Positions 19,467 to 33,100 of a DNA stretch of 64,000 nucleotides are shown piece after piece. The notes under the pieces are model-generated. The model had not been told where the DNA came from and did no database searches. It saw only the letters and a program-made list of their open reading frames with translations. The translations under genes and the position numbers were made by a program. The stretch is from Haliotis asinina (taxonomy: Eukaryota > Mollusca > Gastropoda > Lepetellida > Haliotidae). The stretch spans positions 44,678,645 through 44,742,644 of the forward strand of contig NC_090281.1 of the NCBI RefSeq assembly GCF_037392515.1, read 5' to 3'. Numbering within the stretch: the first letter of the stretch is position 1; every line of letters begins with the position of its first letter.

Positions 19467-22400
19467 CCTCTCTCCTCTTCTGTTTTAAAATGACATATAC
19501 AATGAGAGAGCATGACTAAGATGTCCATCTCCTCTAGATTATTGTGGGCATGAAATATGAAATCTTAAAAAAATATAATCTGGAAGTATTTGCACTATTA
19601 TTATATTGCCCTGTGAGAAAATGCTTTGAAGAATTGTTTTATAAAAAATCCTATGTTGGTTTTACAAACTTCCATGACTCCTACTGAGTGAGTAGTACTT
19701 CGTGTCACTTCATTTCTTTATATGATAGATATGGAGGAAATCAATGTCTTAACCAACCAAAACATGTGGGCCTACAAAAGTGAAGATGGTGGATACACCT
19801 ATGTCATGACATTTGATTCACATGAATATTTTACAACAATGACAGTATAATTTATGTACACAATAATTACAGCATTTACATGTCTGGCTTCTGTACAAAA
19901 TGAACATTATCTGTGTAGATACATCAACCTACAGAAAGACACGCAAGACATGGATCGACCATAATGGATTTCACCCTAAAAATCCAACACATGGGTTAGC
20001 AGCAATGTATACATTTATGAAAGTAATCTGTGGTAAGGATTGCAATGGATAGTCCAGACCAGTAGGCCCCGGCATCTATTCAAAGGGAGATAACTCCAAC
20101 TACTTGTCTTCTACACACATCTGACATAAAACTTTTTGTATTGCAGAGAGGAGATTTTTCAAAGTCATAAGAAAAGCATGAATTTACCATGACCTTGTTA
20201 AACAGTCACATGAAACATTTGATTTTCAATGAAAGATCGCAGGCTTAAGACATGGGCATTATGGGACTGCACCTAAAATTTACAAGATGAATCTGGCTTC
20301 CTAAAATTATCATGAAGCTCACTGGATGGAAAACAATTAGAAACTTAAGTCAATGAGACAATGAAACAAACAACCCTGTTCAAAATCTCAACATATCAAG
20401 AAAGATGGCTGAGAAACAGGGTCTTTTCTGAAAAACCTGTTCTTGCTTCTTAACATTTTCCCACTTATCCCAATTTGCAAAAGGTCATTAATACAACGAA
20501 TTGTGAAACCCGGCCATTCCAGATCAAGTCAGTGGTCAAGAAACATTCAATAATGCCCACAGTTCTGCACAACAATTAAAACATGATCACAAACAAAGGC
20601 AACATTACTTGAAAACAGAGACAAACTCAACTATTAACACCTCCCCACTCTTGCAGGTAAGAAATACTTGTACAATCAATCACCAGGAATCTCAATACCA
20701 TTCAGCCAAGGATTGTTTACTGGCCACGGCTGAGGCAGGGGTACAATATCAATGAAATCTGATCTACTCTATCAGATCTCTGACACACCCAACACAGCAG
20801 ATCTGATCTTAAGGACACTGTGATAAATGACAACAAAGAATTTTGAAACATCAACCTACAGATCTCACAAAGCAAGACTGACAACCACTTTCCTCTGAAA
20901 GTGTTGGCAGTTCAATCCCAGGTACATCCTCGATAGCTCCGGGGTTCCAATGAATCTCCACTATACCCAGGATGCATCTATGGCTTGGCCCAATAATTTT
21001 AATACCTCCCTTTGCTTGCTCCACATTCTCACAATAGCCAATCAGCTAAGCCGCTGTTACAACCGAGCTTGCCTGTGTCAGCAAATATAGCAGTCCCGGC
21101 AATGAAGGCTTGTTTGCAGTACGACTCAGATTTGGGGGAAATCATACAGACAAACTTTCAGGTCCCAAACTTGAAAAAAAAGGTATGCAAGAACTCCTAC
21201 CTCTTTCAGTGTTCCTCTGCGCGATTTGTGTTACCAAGTCTAATCGTTTAGATAATTCAAAAAGCAAAAGTGAGTTACAATTGGTACGCTCAACTTCCCA
21301 GCATAGACACTCACTGGATAAAAAGCCTGCCAAGGGATGTAGTAAAAGTCTGAGCCTTGGATGCATCCAGGGTATAGTGGAGATTTATTTGAGCGTATAG
21401 CCTGGATATATCGAGGATGTCCCTAGTACGATAGATACTGAGAATGTCACACAAATTCTGCACTTCTGTTACCAGGCACTCATTTGGGCAAAATATCTTT
21501 CTACAAGTTGTACCAGGTATGTTCATAGAATCCTTATTGAAAATGATAAATTACAAAGAAGGTAAGGGGAAAAATTCCATTATGACTCCAAATAGTCCAT
21601 GTTTAAAGAGAAAACTTCTGATAAGAGGGTTCAGCAACTCTGCAGTGATAAAGCCTAGTGCTACATGCTTATACTTCGGACCCTACAAAGGGACTCAAAG
21701 AAAATACCCAGATTTGAAAATGGACTCTGATAAGGACCTGAAAGTGCATTTAACAGCTATACCAACTCGTGCATAAACAGTACATGCAATGATCATGTTG
21801 TATTACGTCACTATCAGCATTGTCATCGTTATCATCATCATCGCCACCATCACCACCACCCACTGTCTGGGCCAGCCACCATGTGGCATTGAGGAAAGAA
21901 CACAAGGATTAAAAAAGGAACAGACAACAAACACCACAAACCAACAAATGTCAACAATTGTAACAAAATACATCCATCTGCATACATGTCTGAGTGAAAC
22001 TGATACACTCTCTCCATTACAAAACGTAACTTTAAAATGATTCTCAAATTTTTACAACTGACTAATGAAATAAGGAAGCACTTGCTTTTCGACTTAATGC
22101 ACAACTAAATAAATTGGCTAGCCTCAAGAGCCATGTCAAAAGTCAACAAGCAGATGACGGCCATCCCCTATGTAAATGCTTCAATGTTCATTTAGCAAAC
22201 AGAAAACTGATTTGTCAACATATCTTGCTTTTTCAATATATGGCACATGACGAGAGTTTTATTTGGACCTCATAAAAAATTTGGGTCTCTTCACTAGTGA
22301 GAGGACATTTTAGCTTCAATGGTCCAGTGGTTTCAAAGAAGAGGATGTATACACCAGCTGGACAAACAAGCCTCATTAGAGGCTCACTTGACTATCTGTC

Positions 22401-23098
22401 ACTGTGATTAAATTACAAATCTTTTTTGGACCACAAAAAATCATGTTCCTGAAAGTTTATGCACTTTTTAAGGCAACACTTGGCAATATTCTACCTGTAA
22501 ATAATCAAGTCTGGAACAGACAATCAAGTAACTGACATCGTGTGCTGAGATCTACGCAGTTGGAATACGATGACATGCACGTACCAAGTCATCAAATTTG
22601 ACCACCTTATCTCGTTTGTTGCCTCTTACAACAAGCATGGTTTGCTGACCAACAATCCCTCGCTTATGAAGCTGCACCTTTGGCTTGTGGCTACATCACT
22701 TTGAAAAGATAACTGTCAGACTGTATGTCAGTTAGAACACTAGCTAAGTACCCTCTAAATTATAACTAAGTTTCTACTAAGTAAAGTCCAAAAAGCAATC
22801 TGCTGTAGCCCATGCATTAAGTATACCCTGCATGTAGATGTTTTTACTTGTCTTCCCATTTCAACTGTAATCCTTTAGATTCCACTTCAACAAATGCCAA
22901 GTTACCTGTGGTTTGTTACATGAATCATCGAAATTCTAACAAACCAGCGCTGGAGCAATAAGACATATTCATGTTGAGGGTCTGATAATGTCTCTTTCTT
23001 ATGTTAGTGAAAAAAATACTTTCAAAAAAATTAACATGATTAAGCTAAATGATCTTTTGACAAGGCCCATAGACACTGTAGGACGAGCATCCCGTCAC
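19467..23098 (-). other. EDEM3: EDEM3 3' flank / probable long 3' UTR
   Basis: 3.6 kb of AT-rich non-coding sequence. It contains a TIR element (20925-21419) and a diverged copy of the AATATTCCAGC-type repeat (about 22480-22720). No other coding evidence seen. Confidence 0.5.
20925..21419. mobile_element. TIR element (MITE), 495 bp
   Basis: Imperfect inverted termini of about 54 bases: CATCCTCGATA...CTCCACTATACCCAGGATGCAT at the left, its complement ATGCATCCAGGGTATAGTGG...TCGAGGATG at the right. A related copy lies at 59215-60160. Superfamily not determined; no clear target duplication. Confidence 0.75.
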
Positions 23099-24189
23099 TC
23101 ATAGTTCATCTTTGTGATCCCTGGAAGCAGCTGCAGATTCATGGACATCTTGTGAGGTGAAGGACTCTTGAGCATCTGAAGGAATGTCGGCCTTTGTTTC
23201 CGTAGTCCTTATTGTTTCTCCCTGGGAATTCCTCTCTATAACTTTCACTACACCATCTTTTGTTATAACTTCTAATGTGTTAGCCTCTTCATCACCTATA
23301 GTCACTTTGTCTCTAGAATGTTGAGAATCATCCCTGTTGTCAGAATCTGATTTTTGTACTAATCCCGCAGCATTTGCCTCCCCTTGTTCAACAGTAAATG
23401 TAAGTACACCTTGATCGTCCACTTTGGCACCAAAGTGCTTAGAAGATTCTTTGGCAGTTTGGGTCTGAATGTATGGATTGTGCTTGGAACTATCTTCTGT
23501 CCTTTTTCCTGAGTTAGTTTCATATAGTTCATCAACCGTTGCATAGTGAAGCTGTTTGGCAGTTTCGAAATCGATATGCTCATTTTTCTTACCTTGTGTT
23601 TCAGTAGATTTTGTGGATTTCTCAGTTAGAAATTTTAATTCTACTGCTAACCTTTCTATCAACTCTTGAGCTTTGTTATCCACTCGATCCATCCCAAAAT
23701 AAGCTGATTCTAGAAACCGAGCTATCGCTATAAGGTAATCTCCTTGATTGCTCAATTTTTCAAAATTTGTCTTTTCTTGTAAGGCTTGAACTAGGTTTAC
23801 ATATATCTGATTCAACTGAGGTGTTTTATCCTCCTGCTGGTTCTTGTCGACCTTGAAAGACAACTGTTTTGAGCCATCAGGTAAGGTGTCAAACTGTAAC
23901 ACATTTTTGTCTGCAGGAACAGATTCTGTTGTTTCTGTTTTGTCTTCTTCAACATTGTGAAACACATCGGTATCAGTCTCTCCTGAAACCTTTATCTCCA
24001 TGCGAACTTTCCTGGAGGATGACTGGTACGAGTACACCTCATCCAGTCCTACACGGGCTCCCTGGGAGGGGGTGTGGTGAGGAGCAGTGTATGGTGGGGG
24101 GGTCTGATCTGGAACTTTCTCAGGGTGTATGCCTCCCTGGGTCATCTGTGGTCCAGCAGGGGTCTTCTCGGGGGTTGGATTGAACGTGT
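23099..24189 (-). CDS. EDEM3: EDEM3 exon 22 (terminal), residues 785-1147
   Basis: Acceptor CTTGTTCCAG. Encodes the whole post-PA tail in one 1091-base exon: Pro-rich start ([13 protein letters not shown]), then Lys/Glu/Ser/Thr-rich sequence with a predicted helical stretch ([40 protein letters not shown]), ending ASRDHKDEL and TGA. Apart from KDEL it does not resemble the human tail. Confidence 0.95.
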
Positions 24190-27100
24190 CTGGAACAAGA
24201 GCAGGAGGTTCACCATCTCACACAGGAGATTCAACATCTCTAATTTATCTCAAACCAAAATAACATTAGAGGACAGGGGCCTATTCCAACTCACCCCACA
24301 CAACAAACATAGGTGGACAGGGACCTATCGTAACTTATCTCATATGATAAACATGAAAAGTAGTTACCAATTCTGATCTTGGAACCCAAAAGGGTGAACA
24401 GACTTACCTGTAGACTTTGCTTCTTTAGTCAGTAACACCTGCTGATCATTGTCCTGAGACAGCACTGAGATGATTGCATTGCCTTCCTTCCTAAAGAGAA
24501 ATACCATGGGAATGGTGATGTCGTTCTGTCCATCCCCAGACATGGCAAACAGAGTCTGGCTCTCACTTGTGCTCCCTTCATTCTGGTCTGAAAATATTGA
24601 AACAGAACCCTTGACCTACTACCATGTTTGTTATGACTCCTTGTCGAGAAGCTTACTAGTAATGTTTAATGTCTGAATCAGCATCATTCAAGCTAAGTCA
24701 CTCACCCTGATACCAGTGGGGTACAACATACAATCCATGCTGTGAGGTCACACTGACGTGATCAGTCGCATATCACACCACTTTATACCCAAACCTTTGC
24801 TTCCTTGTCTAGGGACCGTTCATAAGTTATGGCTTGGAAGGTGGGGAGGGGAGGGAAGGAAGAGTTGGGGCTTATGTTGATTATTATCGACTTGCAGGTA
24901 CAATTTGCTTATGTAAACAACCATGGCTACAAATAAATGGGATGTTTTTACTAATGGACCGTTCATGTAGGCAATGTATTTCTATAGCAATGTCAAAAGT
25001 TACACTTGTTCAAACTTTGACAACTTCGTACTTAGAGCCACTGTCAAAAACTCCACTACCATACTCAGCAATATTCCAGCAGAATGACTGCAGTATGTAA
25101 ATGACATTGTGTCTCCATTAAACACTTCACTGATTGACATATTGTGTATCAATAACCAAGGTTTTGTAAAGATGGCCCTCAATAATGCACTGCTCTAAAA
25201 ACAATCACTGTCAAATTCACGAGGACTACTGGATATACATGTACATAGATTGTTCAGGAGATCTGTCAAAGCTGATTACATCACAGTTCTACATGGCCAC
25301 TGAAAGTAAAGTCTGATATAATCTTACCCAGTACAATTCCTCCAACAGCTCCAGCCTTTTGCAAATTTCTAGCCTGCAGAGAGAAATGAAACAATTTATA
25401 ATATATGCCCCAGTCAGTAAAATTCCCCCAATACAATGGCCGCCTGTTAAAATGTCAATCTTGGACAGACAACCCAATGACTGATATGACAAGTATTGTT
25501 CCACCCAGTAGGGTTATGATGACATGCAGTCTAATGCTAGCTTTATAGATAAATGATCAGTAATACCATCTGTTACTTCTCCAGTATTAATCAATAACTG
25601 ATCAACATTCAGTTAATGATTACTGGCCTCTTTATCATAACATACTGGGCAAAATTCCCGAGAATCACCACCCAATTTCTTCACCTTTGTTGACAAGCAA
25701 AAAGTTGCTGGGTGTAAATTCTACCCCTTTTTTCCAAAAGGGTTGTGGGCAAATGGGGAACAAAGTGTTTCTCCCTTTCAAGAGTGACTGAGGTTAGTTT
25801 TACACAGCACGCAGCAATATTCAAGCTTTATGGTAACAGTCTATACATAACGGAGTATGGACCGGATAACCCAATGATCAACAGCATGGGCATCGAAGTG
25901 CACAATTCGGAACCAATATATGACAACGGTCTGTAAATAATTGAGTCTGGAGACAATCCAGTGATCAACTGCATGATCTACGCAATTGGGAACCGATGAC
26001 AACCAAGTCAGCAAGCCTGACCACCTGATCCCATTAGTTGCCTCTTACAACAAGCATAGACGCCTCGTTGCTGAAGGCCTATTCCATCCCGGACCTTCAT
26101 GGGTCAAGTAGTCTTTGAAGAACTGCAATGGTACCATTTCAAAGAAAATCATCCTGATTAAGACATCGAATATAACAAATGACAGGTCAGTGTACACACT
26201 GACTTGAAGCTACAGTGTCTGGGAATCTCCTACCTTGTCCACAAACATACAGTCTCCCCGCTCCAGCAGCACTATCTTCCCCTGCACTGCCTGTGGGTTC
26301 ACCATAGGGCTGCAAGCTTTGAATGGAGATGCTATAGCAAGCTGTCCCTGAATCTGAAAAAACGGCAAGCATTATGTTGTCATTAAAATAACTAATAGAA
26401 ATGCTTACTGAATTGTCATGCTGACACTTGACATTGGAATAATACTTTGTTGTAGCATTTTCCCCTCTCTTCATCTACATTCAAGCACGAACATCCAATG
26501 AGTGTTACCACAGCATGCATGACAGTAATGGAGTAAAGATAATTACTAAGAATACAATCAGGTAGTAAGGTTTCCTTTCCAAATGAACTGTTAAACCTCA
26601 ATCATTTCAAAACAATATGTCAGTACTAAGAATGCTAATTGTCACCACTGCTGGCTAAATAGATCAATACTAAGAGATATTGTTGATAGTAAATGACAAC
26701 TGATATATCAACATTATTAATACAGACACAAACGTTTGTGACAGAATGAAGTTCTAACTGACTCACTCAATACACAAAGTTTTGTCTTTATTCAAAGGAT
26801 GCTTCTTAACTATGTCCTGGAGTAGTTCTGTAACCAATCCATACTTGAACATGTGACTACTCACCAGTGAGATATTAATTTCTATCATATGGCTTTGGCA
26901 TGTTATGCTCAAAGTAACATCTGTGATATCATCTGTAATCGATCGATATTGATTCAATATCTATATCCACTTTAACAACTAGCACTATGTGTCACTCAAG
27001 TTAATATCAACTCAAAACAATCCTGACTATACACTGCTGTAAGACAGCTCTATGAATAGGAGTGTAACATTTCATACCCTCCTATAACGGGAATAAGGAA

Positions 27101-30100
27101 CCGGATACAGAAGCCAACTCAAACAGTTTCCACTGAAATACATAAGTGACTTGATAACTTACAGGTGGCGAGACTTTGAGATCGTATCCAAACTGTGCTG
27201 GCCCTGCTCTATAGTACACAGATCCATAGTATGGTGCCGACACCAGCTGCACGAACATTGGGTCATGTTGAGCTGTAACCAGGGTAACAAGATATATATA
27301 TGCATATCATGTACATGCTGAAATGTTCAAGTTTGGTATAAAAATGAAGTGTTTCTGATGAAATTTCTGATGGTAGGAGTAAGTGTGTAAACTTTGTACT
27401 AGTTCCAACAATATGGTAGCAGTCTGTAAATAAGTGAGTCTGGACAAGACAATCCAGTGATCAACAGCAGTCAGTGAGTCTGACTACCTGATCCCATTAG
27501 TCGCCTCATATAACAAGCATGGGTCACTGAAGATCAATTCTAACCAAGATCTTTACAGGTCAATCACTTTCATTCCAGATTTCAACACCTACAGCATCTC
27601 CACAACTTGTCATGGTTTGTCTTGCCCTTATAGTTAAATACAGCCATAAGTCAGTGAGGTTTTACAATGCATTTTAACCTTCACAAATGTGTTCATCAGA
27701 ATAATCACACGTTGATGTCTTCCACTCGTAGTATGAAGATGAGGAGTAACCATGTCCACATTAGTACCATTAGTATATAATGACTCTAACAATGCTATAT
27801 TATGTATATATTAGTGCTGTACCATGTATAAATTAGTGCTGTACCATGTATATATTAATGCTGTACCATGTATATATATTAGTGCTGTAACGTATATATT
27901 AGTGCTGTACCATGTATATATTAATGCTGCACCATGTATATGTATTAGTGCTGTACCATGTATATATTAGTACTGTACCATGTATTTATATTTGTGCTGT
28001 ACCATGTATTAGTTGTGTACCATGTATATGTCAATGCTGTACCATGTATACATATTAGTGCTGTACCATGTATATATTAGTGCTGTACCAAGTATTAGTG
28101 CTGTACCATGTATTTATATTAGTGCTGTACCATGTATTAGTTGTTTACCATGCATGTATTAATGCTGTACCATGTATATATATTAGTGCTGTACCATGTA
28201 TATATTAGTGCTGTACCATGTATATATTAATGCTGTACCATGTATATATTAATGCTGTACCATGTATATATATTAGTGCTGTACAATGTATATATATATA
28301 TTAGTGCTGTACCATGTATATATTAGTGCTGTACCATATATATATTAGCACTGTACCATGTATATATATTAGTGCTGTACCATGTATATATTAATGCTGT
28401 ACCATGTATATATATTAGTGCTGTACAATGTATATATATATTAGTGCTGTACCATGTATATATATTAGTGCTGTACAATGTATATATATATATATATATA
28501 TATATATTAGTGCTGTACCATGTATATATATATATTAGTGCTGTACCATGTATTTATATTTGTGCTGTACCATGTATTAGTTGTGTACCATGTATATGTT
28601 AATGCTGTACCATGTATACATAATAGTGCTGTACCATGTATATGTTAGTGCTGTACCATGTATATACTAGTGCTGTACCATGTATTTATATTAGTGCTGT
28701 ACCATGTATTAGTTGTTTACCATGTATATATTAATGCTGTACCATGTATATATATTAGTGCTGTACAATGTATATATATATATTAGTGCTGTACCATGTA
28801 TATATATTAGTGCTGTACAATGTATATATATATTAGTGCTGTACCATGTATATATATATTAGTGCTGTACCATGTATATATATTAGTGCTGTACAATGTA
28901 TATATATATATTAGTGCTGTACCATGTATATATATATTAGTGCTGTACCATGTATATATATCTTAGTGCTGTACCATGTATATATATATCTTAGTGCTGT
29001 ACCATGTATATACCAGCACACTCATAATAATGCTGTTATGCAGCCTTACCCTCTGGTGACTGTGTCTTCGAGAGTTCTATCATCTCCTGCATAAACTTCA
29101 TTCCATCCTCTGCATCTTCAGGGGTGGCGGCCTGCAGAAACAAAACATGAGGATGCTTTCAGGTTCTACAAAATGAACTGCAAACACTATGCTGTATATT
29201 ATCACTATCCTGAGATCAAAAGAGACTGCATCATTTCCAAATATGTAGCCATTTAAATATGGACTGGATACAGGACCGAGAAACAACACTTTTGTTAATG
29301 TTTATGTGAACCACCACACTAATCAACCTGTGTGAGGGCACATGTGCATGTTCAGATCTTGACCAAACAATCTAGTGATCAATATAAAACAAGCAATGAA
29401 CCAAATCATCAAGCATGTCAACCTTTTTCCTCCTTAATTGTCAAGACAAATATGATATGGAGTTACACAAGAAATTGCTTTAAGTGAAGTGATCCTAATT
29501 CTTTAACAGAACCTATCAACAGTGACAGAGCTGAGAATGCTGTGTGGATGGGTTCAGGATCCTGCCTAATGCCCAGCTGCCCCATACCTCTGATGCTGTG
29601 TGCAGTAGCTGAATGCGCCCATCCGACATGGTGGCGATGCGGATGCCCATCTTGTGGAGGACGTCCAGGTGTGCCTTATTACCTGCGATGAACTCTGATG
29701 CATGCAGCCTGGGCTGGTTCCTACTATTATATGAACAGTCATCAACATTATACTGTCATCAACATTATACAGTCAATCAACATTATACTGTCATCAACAT
29801 TATACAGTCATCAACATTATACTGTCATCAACATTATACAGTCATCAACATTATACTGTCATCAACATTATACTGTCATCAACATTATACTGTCATCAAC
29901 ATTATACAGTCATCAACATTATACAGTCATCAACATTATACTGTCATCAACATTATCCTGGCAATTAGTCTTCAACACTATCCCAGGAAATAGCAAATAT
30001 TCCTCAACATTCTCTCATTTACAAACTGCTGTAAAACGGACATTTCAATGAGGGCCGTGTTTCACCAAGCTCTCGTAAGGCTAAGATCTCGTAACTTTTC

Positions 30101-33100
30101 TCGTAGCATTCATACTTCCTATGTTACAGTATAGGAGGTATGAACGCTACAATAAAAGTTATGAGATGTTAGACTTACAAGGACTTTGTGAAACAGGATC
30201 CAGGGTAATAACGAGTCACATATTGGTTTAGAAGACAGAGAAGAAAGTATAGTAGTCTCAGTGGCAGTGTTGGGAAGAGCGTCAAGAAGTGTTGGGAGCA
30301 GTGTCTGGAGCAGTGTCTGCAGCAGTGTTGTGAGCAGTGTCAGGAAGTGTTGGGAGCGGAGTTGGGAGTAGTGTCAGGAGCAGTGTTGGGAGCAGTGTCA
30401 GGAAGTGTTGGGAGCGGAGTTGGGTGTAGTGTCAGGAGCAGTGTTGGGAGCAGTGTCAGGAAGTGTTGGGAGCGGAGTTAGGAGTAGTGTCAGGAGCAGT
30501 GTTGGGGGCAGTGTTTGGAGCAATGTTGGGAGAAGTGTTGGGAGAAGTTTCGGGAGCAGTGTCTGGAGTAGTGTTGGGAGAAGTGTTGGGAGAAGTGTTG
30601 GGAGCAGTGCTGGGAGCAGTGTCTGGAGTAGTGTTGGGAGCAGTGCTGGAAGCAGTGTTGGGAGTAGTGTTGGGAGCAGTGTCAGGATCCATATCGGCAG
30701 CAGTGTCAGGAGTAGAAAGATTCTGTTCTTAACACAGCCATAAAACTACACGTAGCAGGCTGTGTGTATGGACATACCTGCGTGGCCTGGGGCTGACTCT
30801 GTCAACCAGGTTCTTCATCTGACTGCGCAGAGAGTGGGCGTATGTGATGCCACCAGGGATCTGCACCTGGAAGTTGGGGCACGTGTTGTACTCATCATCC
30901 TCGTCATCCGCCTCACTTGGCACCTGGGTAGGGTCAAGTTCAGTGGTCTGCTCTGTGCGAAATGTCTTTTCCAGATTGCGATAAGCCTCAGGATTAATCT
31001 GTCACATGTCAGAAGTTAAAGTATGTGATTGGTCAAAGAGATGTTGTCTCATAACTTACCTCTATAAACATACATCTACACCTAGACCTACGACATTGCT
31101 TAGGGTAAGATGAATTATTTTTCTGATTATGGATGGTTTCTGTCAGCATCTGTTAATGGTGAATGGGACAACAGTTTCACATTAAAGACTGCCAAATGTC
31201 ACAATGCTAGATCTCTATTCACCTTGGGGATACTTGACGTGTTCTGTACAGATAGTGTAAGGGGCAAGAGGTGGGCTTCGGTAGTGAAGATGTAGTCATC
31301 AATATCCAAAGTCATCTCCTCCTTCTCAGCAAATAGCAGGTACAGATACTTGAATGTCTCCGCCAACACGTACGAGTCCATTCTATCACAGACAACAACA
31401 GATACAGATACTTGAACAAGAGGTACATATAGCTGAATGTCCCCACCTACACATACAAGTCGATTCTGTCACATACAACAGCTGTAACATTCAGTACATA
31501 CAACCTTAAAGAGATGAAAAAGACATACACATGAATGAAGAACAGTCCACATATCAGCAATAGTGGTCAACAGAGGCAACAGTGATAGTGAGTGAGTTTA
31601 GTTTTCTACCACTTTTAGCTATATTCCAGTAATATCATGGTGGGGGACATTGTAACCATGTGAGGAATCGAACCCAGGTCTTTGGCATTATGAGATGGCT
31701 CTGGACTACCTCGCTGCTCTAAACAGTGATAGTAGCTGAGGTAGCTTGTTGTTTTACATTGCAGTACTCCTGCAATGCTGTGATGGAGGTGGGTCGTAAT
31801 ATGATCTTGATCAGACAATCCTGAGACTGATATTTTGAGCAATGGTCTGACTTCATTGACACACAACTTACCAAGTCACCGAGCCTCACAAACCAATTGT
31901 CCAAACTTACAACCAGAATTGTTTACTAGGGACCAATTGAATCGAAACTTGGTATAGTCTTGCAGATGGTTTTTGGTCACATTACTCAAAAATTACAAAT
32001 ACAATCGTTTTCTAAATTGGCATGATGCATTATAATTGTTCTACCATTAAAATCAAGAAGAAGAAGAAGAAGACAGATAGATAGATGGACAAGGATGGAC
32101 ATGGTGTTGGTGGCAGCAGTAGTATAGTAGTAGTAGGGTAGCAGTTAAGTAGTTGAGTCACAGGTGAGTAGTAGTTGCAATAGTTGTAGCTGTATCCAGA
32201 CTTACTGGTCCTCGTGTCTGAGAGTGGTGACGTCCTTGATTGCAGCAAATCCACATGGTACTCGGGCCATCTTATCCAGGTTCTCCACCACCTGTTTGCC
32301 AACCTCAAGGTAGTGGGGGTCACCTGTGGCCTGCAAATAAAAGAACACCCATCAAAATAACAATGGCTGTTTACTACTGTTCACCTGTACCCAGCAATAT
32401 CTCAGCTATATGTCTGTGGCCTGTGTACATGGATCTCTACCAGATCACACACAACCAGCCAGATCTCACAAAAACCAGTCAGACCACACACAACCAGTCA
32501 ATTCACATGCAACTAGTCAGATGAGATCACATGCAGCCAGTCAGATCACATGCAACCAGTCACATCACACAGAGAGGAATTGACATACATTTCCTTATAC
32601 TGAGAGGAGCTGTGATATATTTTTGTGCATGGTTTGGTACTAGGGTGTATTTTTGTACATGGAGAGGCACTCAGATATATTTCAGTACACAGAGGGGTAC
32701 TGGGATATTTTCTTGTACACAGAGGGGAATTGGGATAACCCAAAGTGCCTACCTTATACAAGAAGTAGGTCGACTCCACAAATTCAGGCCTTAAAGGATG
32801 ATGGCTCCAGTGAACTCGAAAATCGGTTGTGAAAGCCTGAAAGAAATAACATGCATGGTGTTCGTACATTTCAATCTTGTGTACGTGCAAGTGTCAACAA
32901 ATTAGTGTTATGTGATTTTTCAGCAAATATTACATAATAAGAGTATAACATTGACTTATACTCTCATCCTGCGTTACAGTGGTCTAAACTGGAACTGAGT
33001 GAGTGGGTGAGTGAGTATGTTTTCACACCGCTTCTAGCCATATTTGAGCAATATGGTCTTCACACATTGTACCCATGTAGGGAATTGAACGCATGCCTTT

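Noticed and set aside
24074..24376. + strand frame of 100 codons over the EDEM3 tail
   Set aside because: Shadow of EDEM3 exon 22 and its upstream intron.
27780..29960. Possible CRISPR array
   Set aside because: Head-to-tail minisatellite units without unique spacers, inside introns of a eukaryotic gene.
29613..30051. Two + frames of 117-126 codons with YTVINI-type repeats
   Set aside because: 17-base minisatellite plus the antisense of EDEM3 exon 16.
30405..30743. Open frames rich in Val/Gly/Ser (+) and Thr/Pro/Asn (-)
   Set aside because: Products of a 15-base minisatellite in EDEM3 intron 15, open on both strands by unit length.
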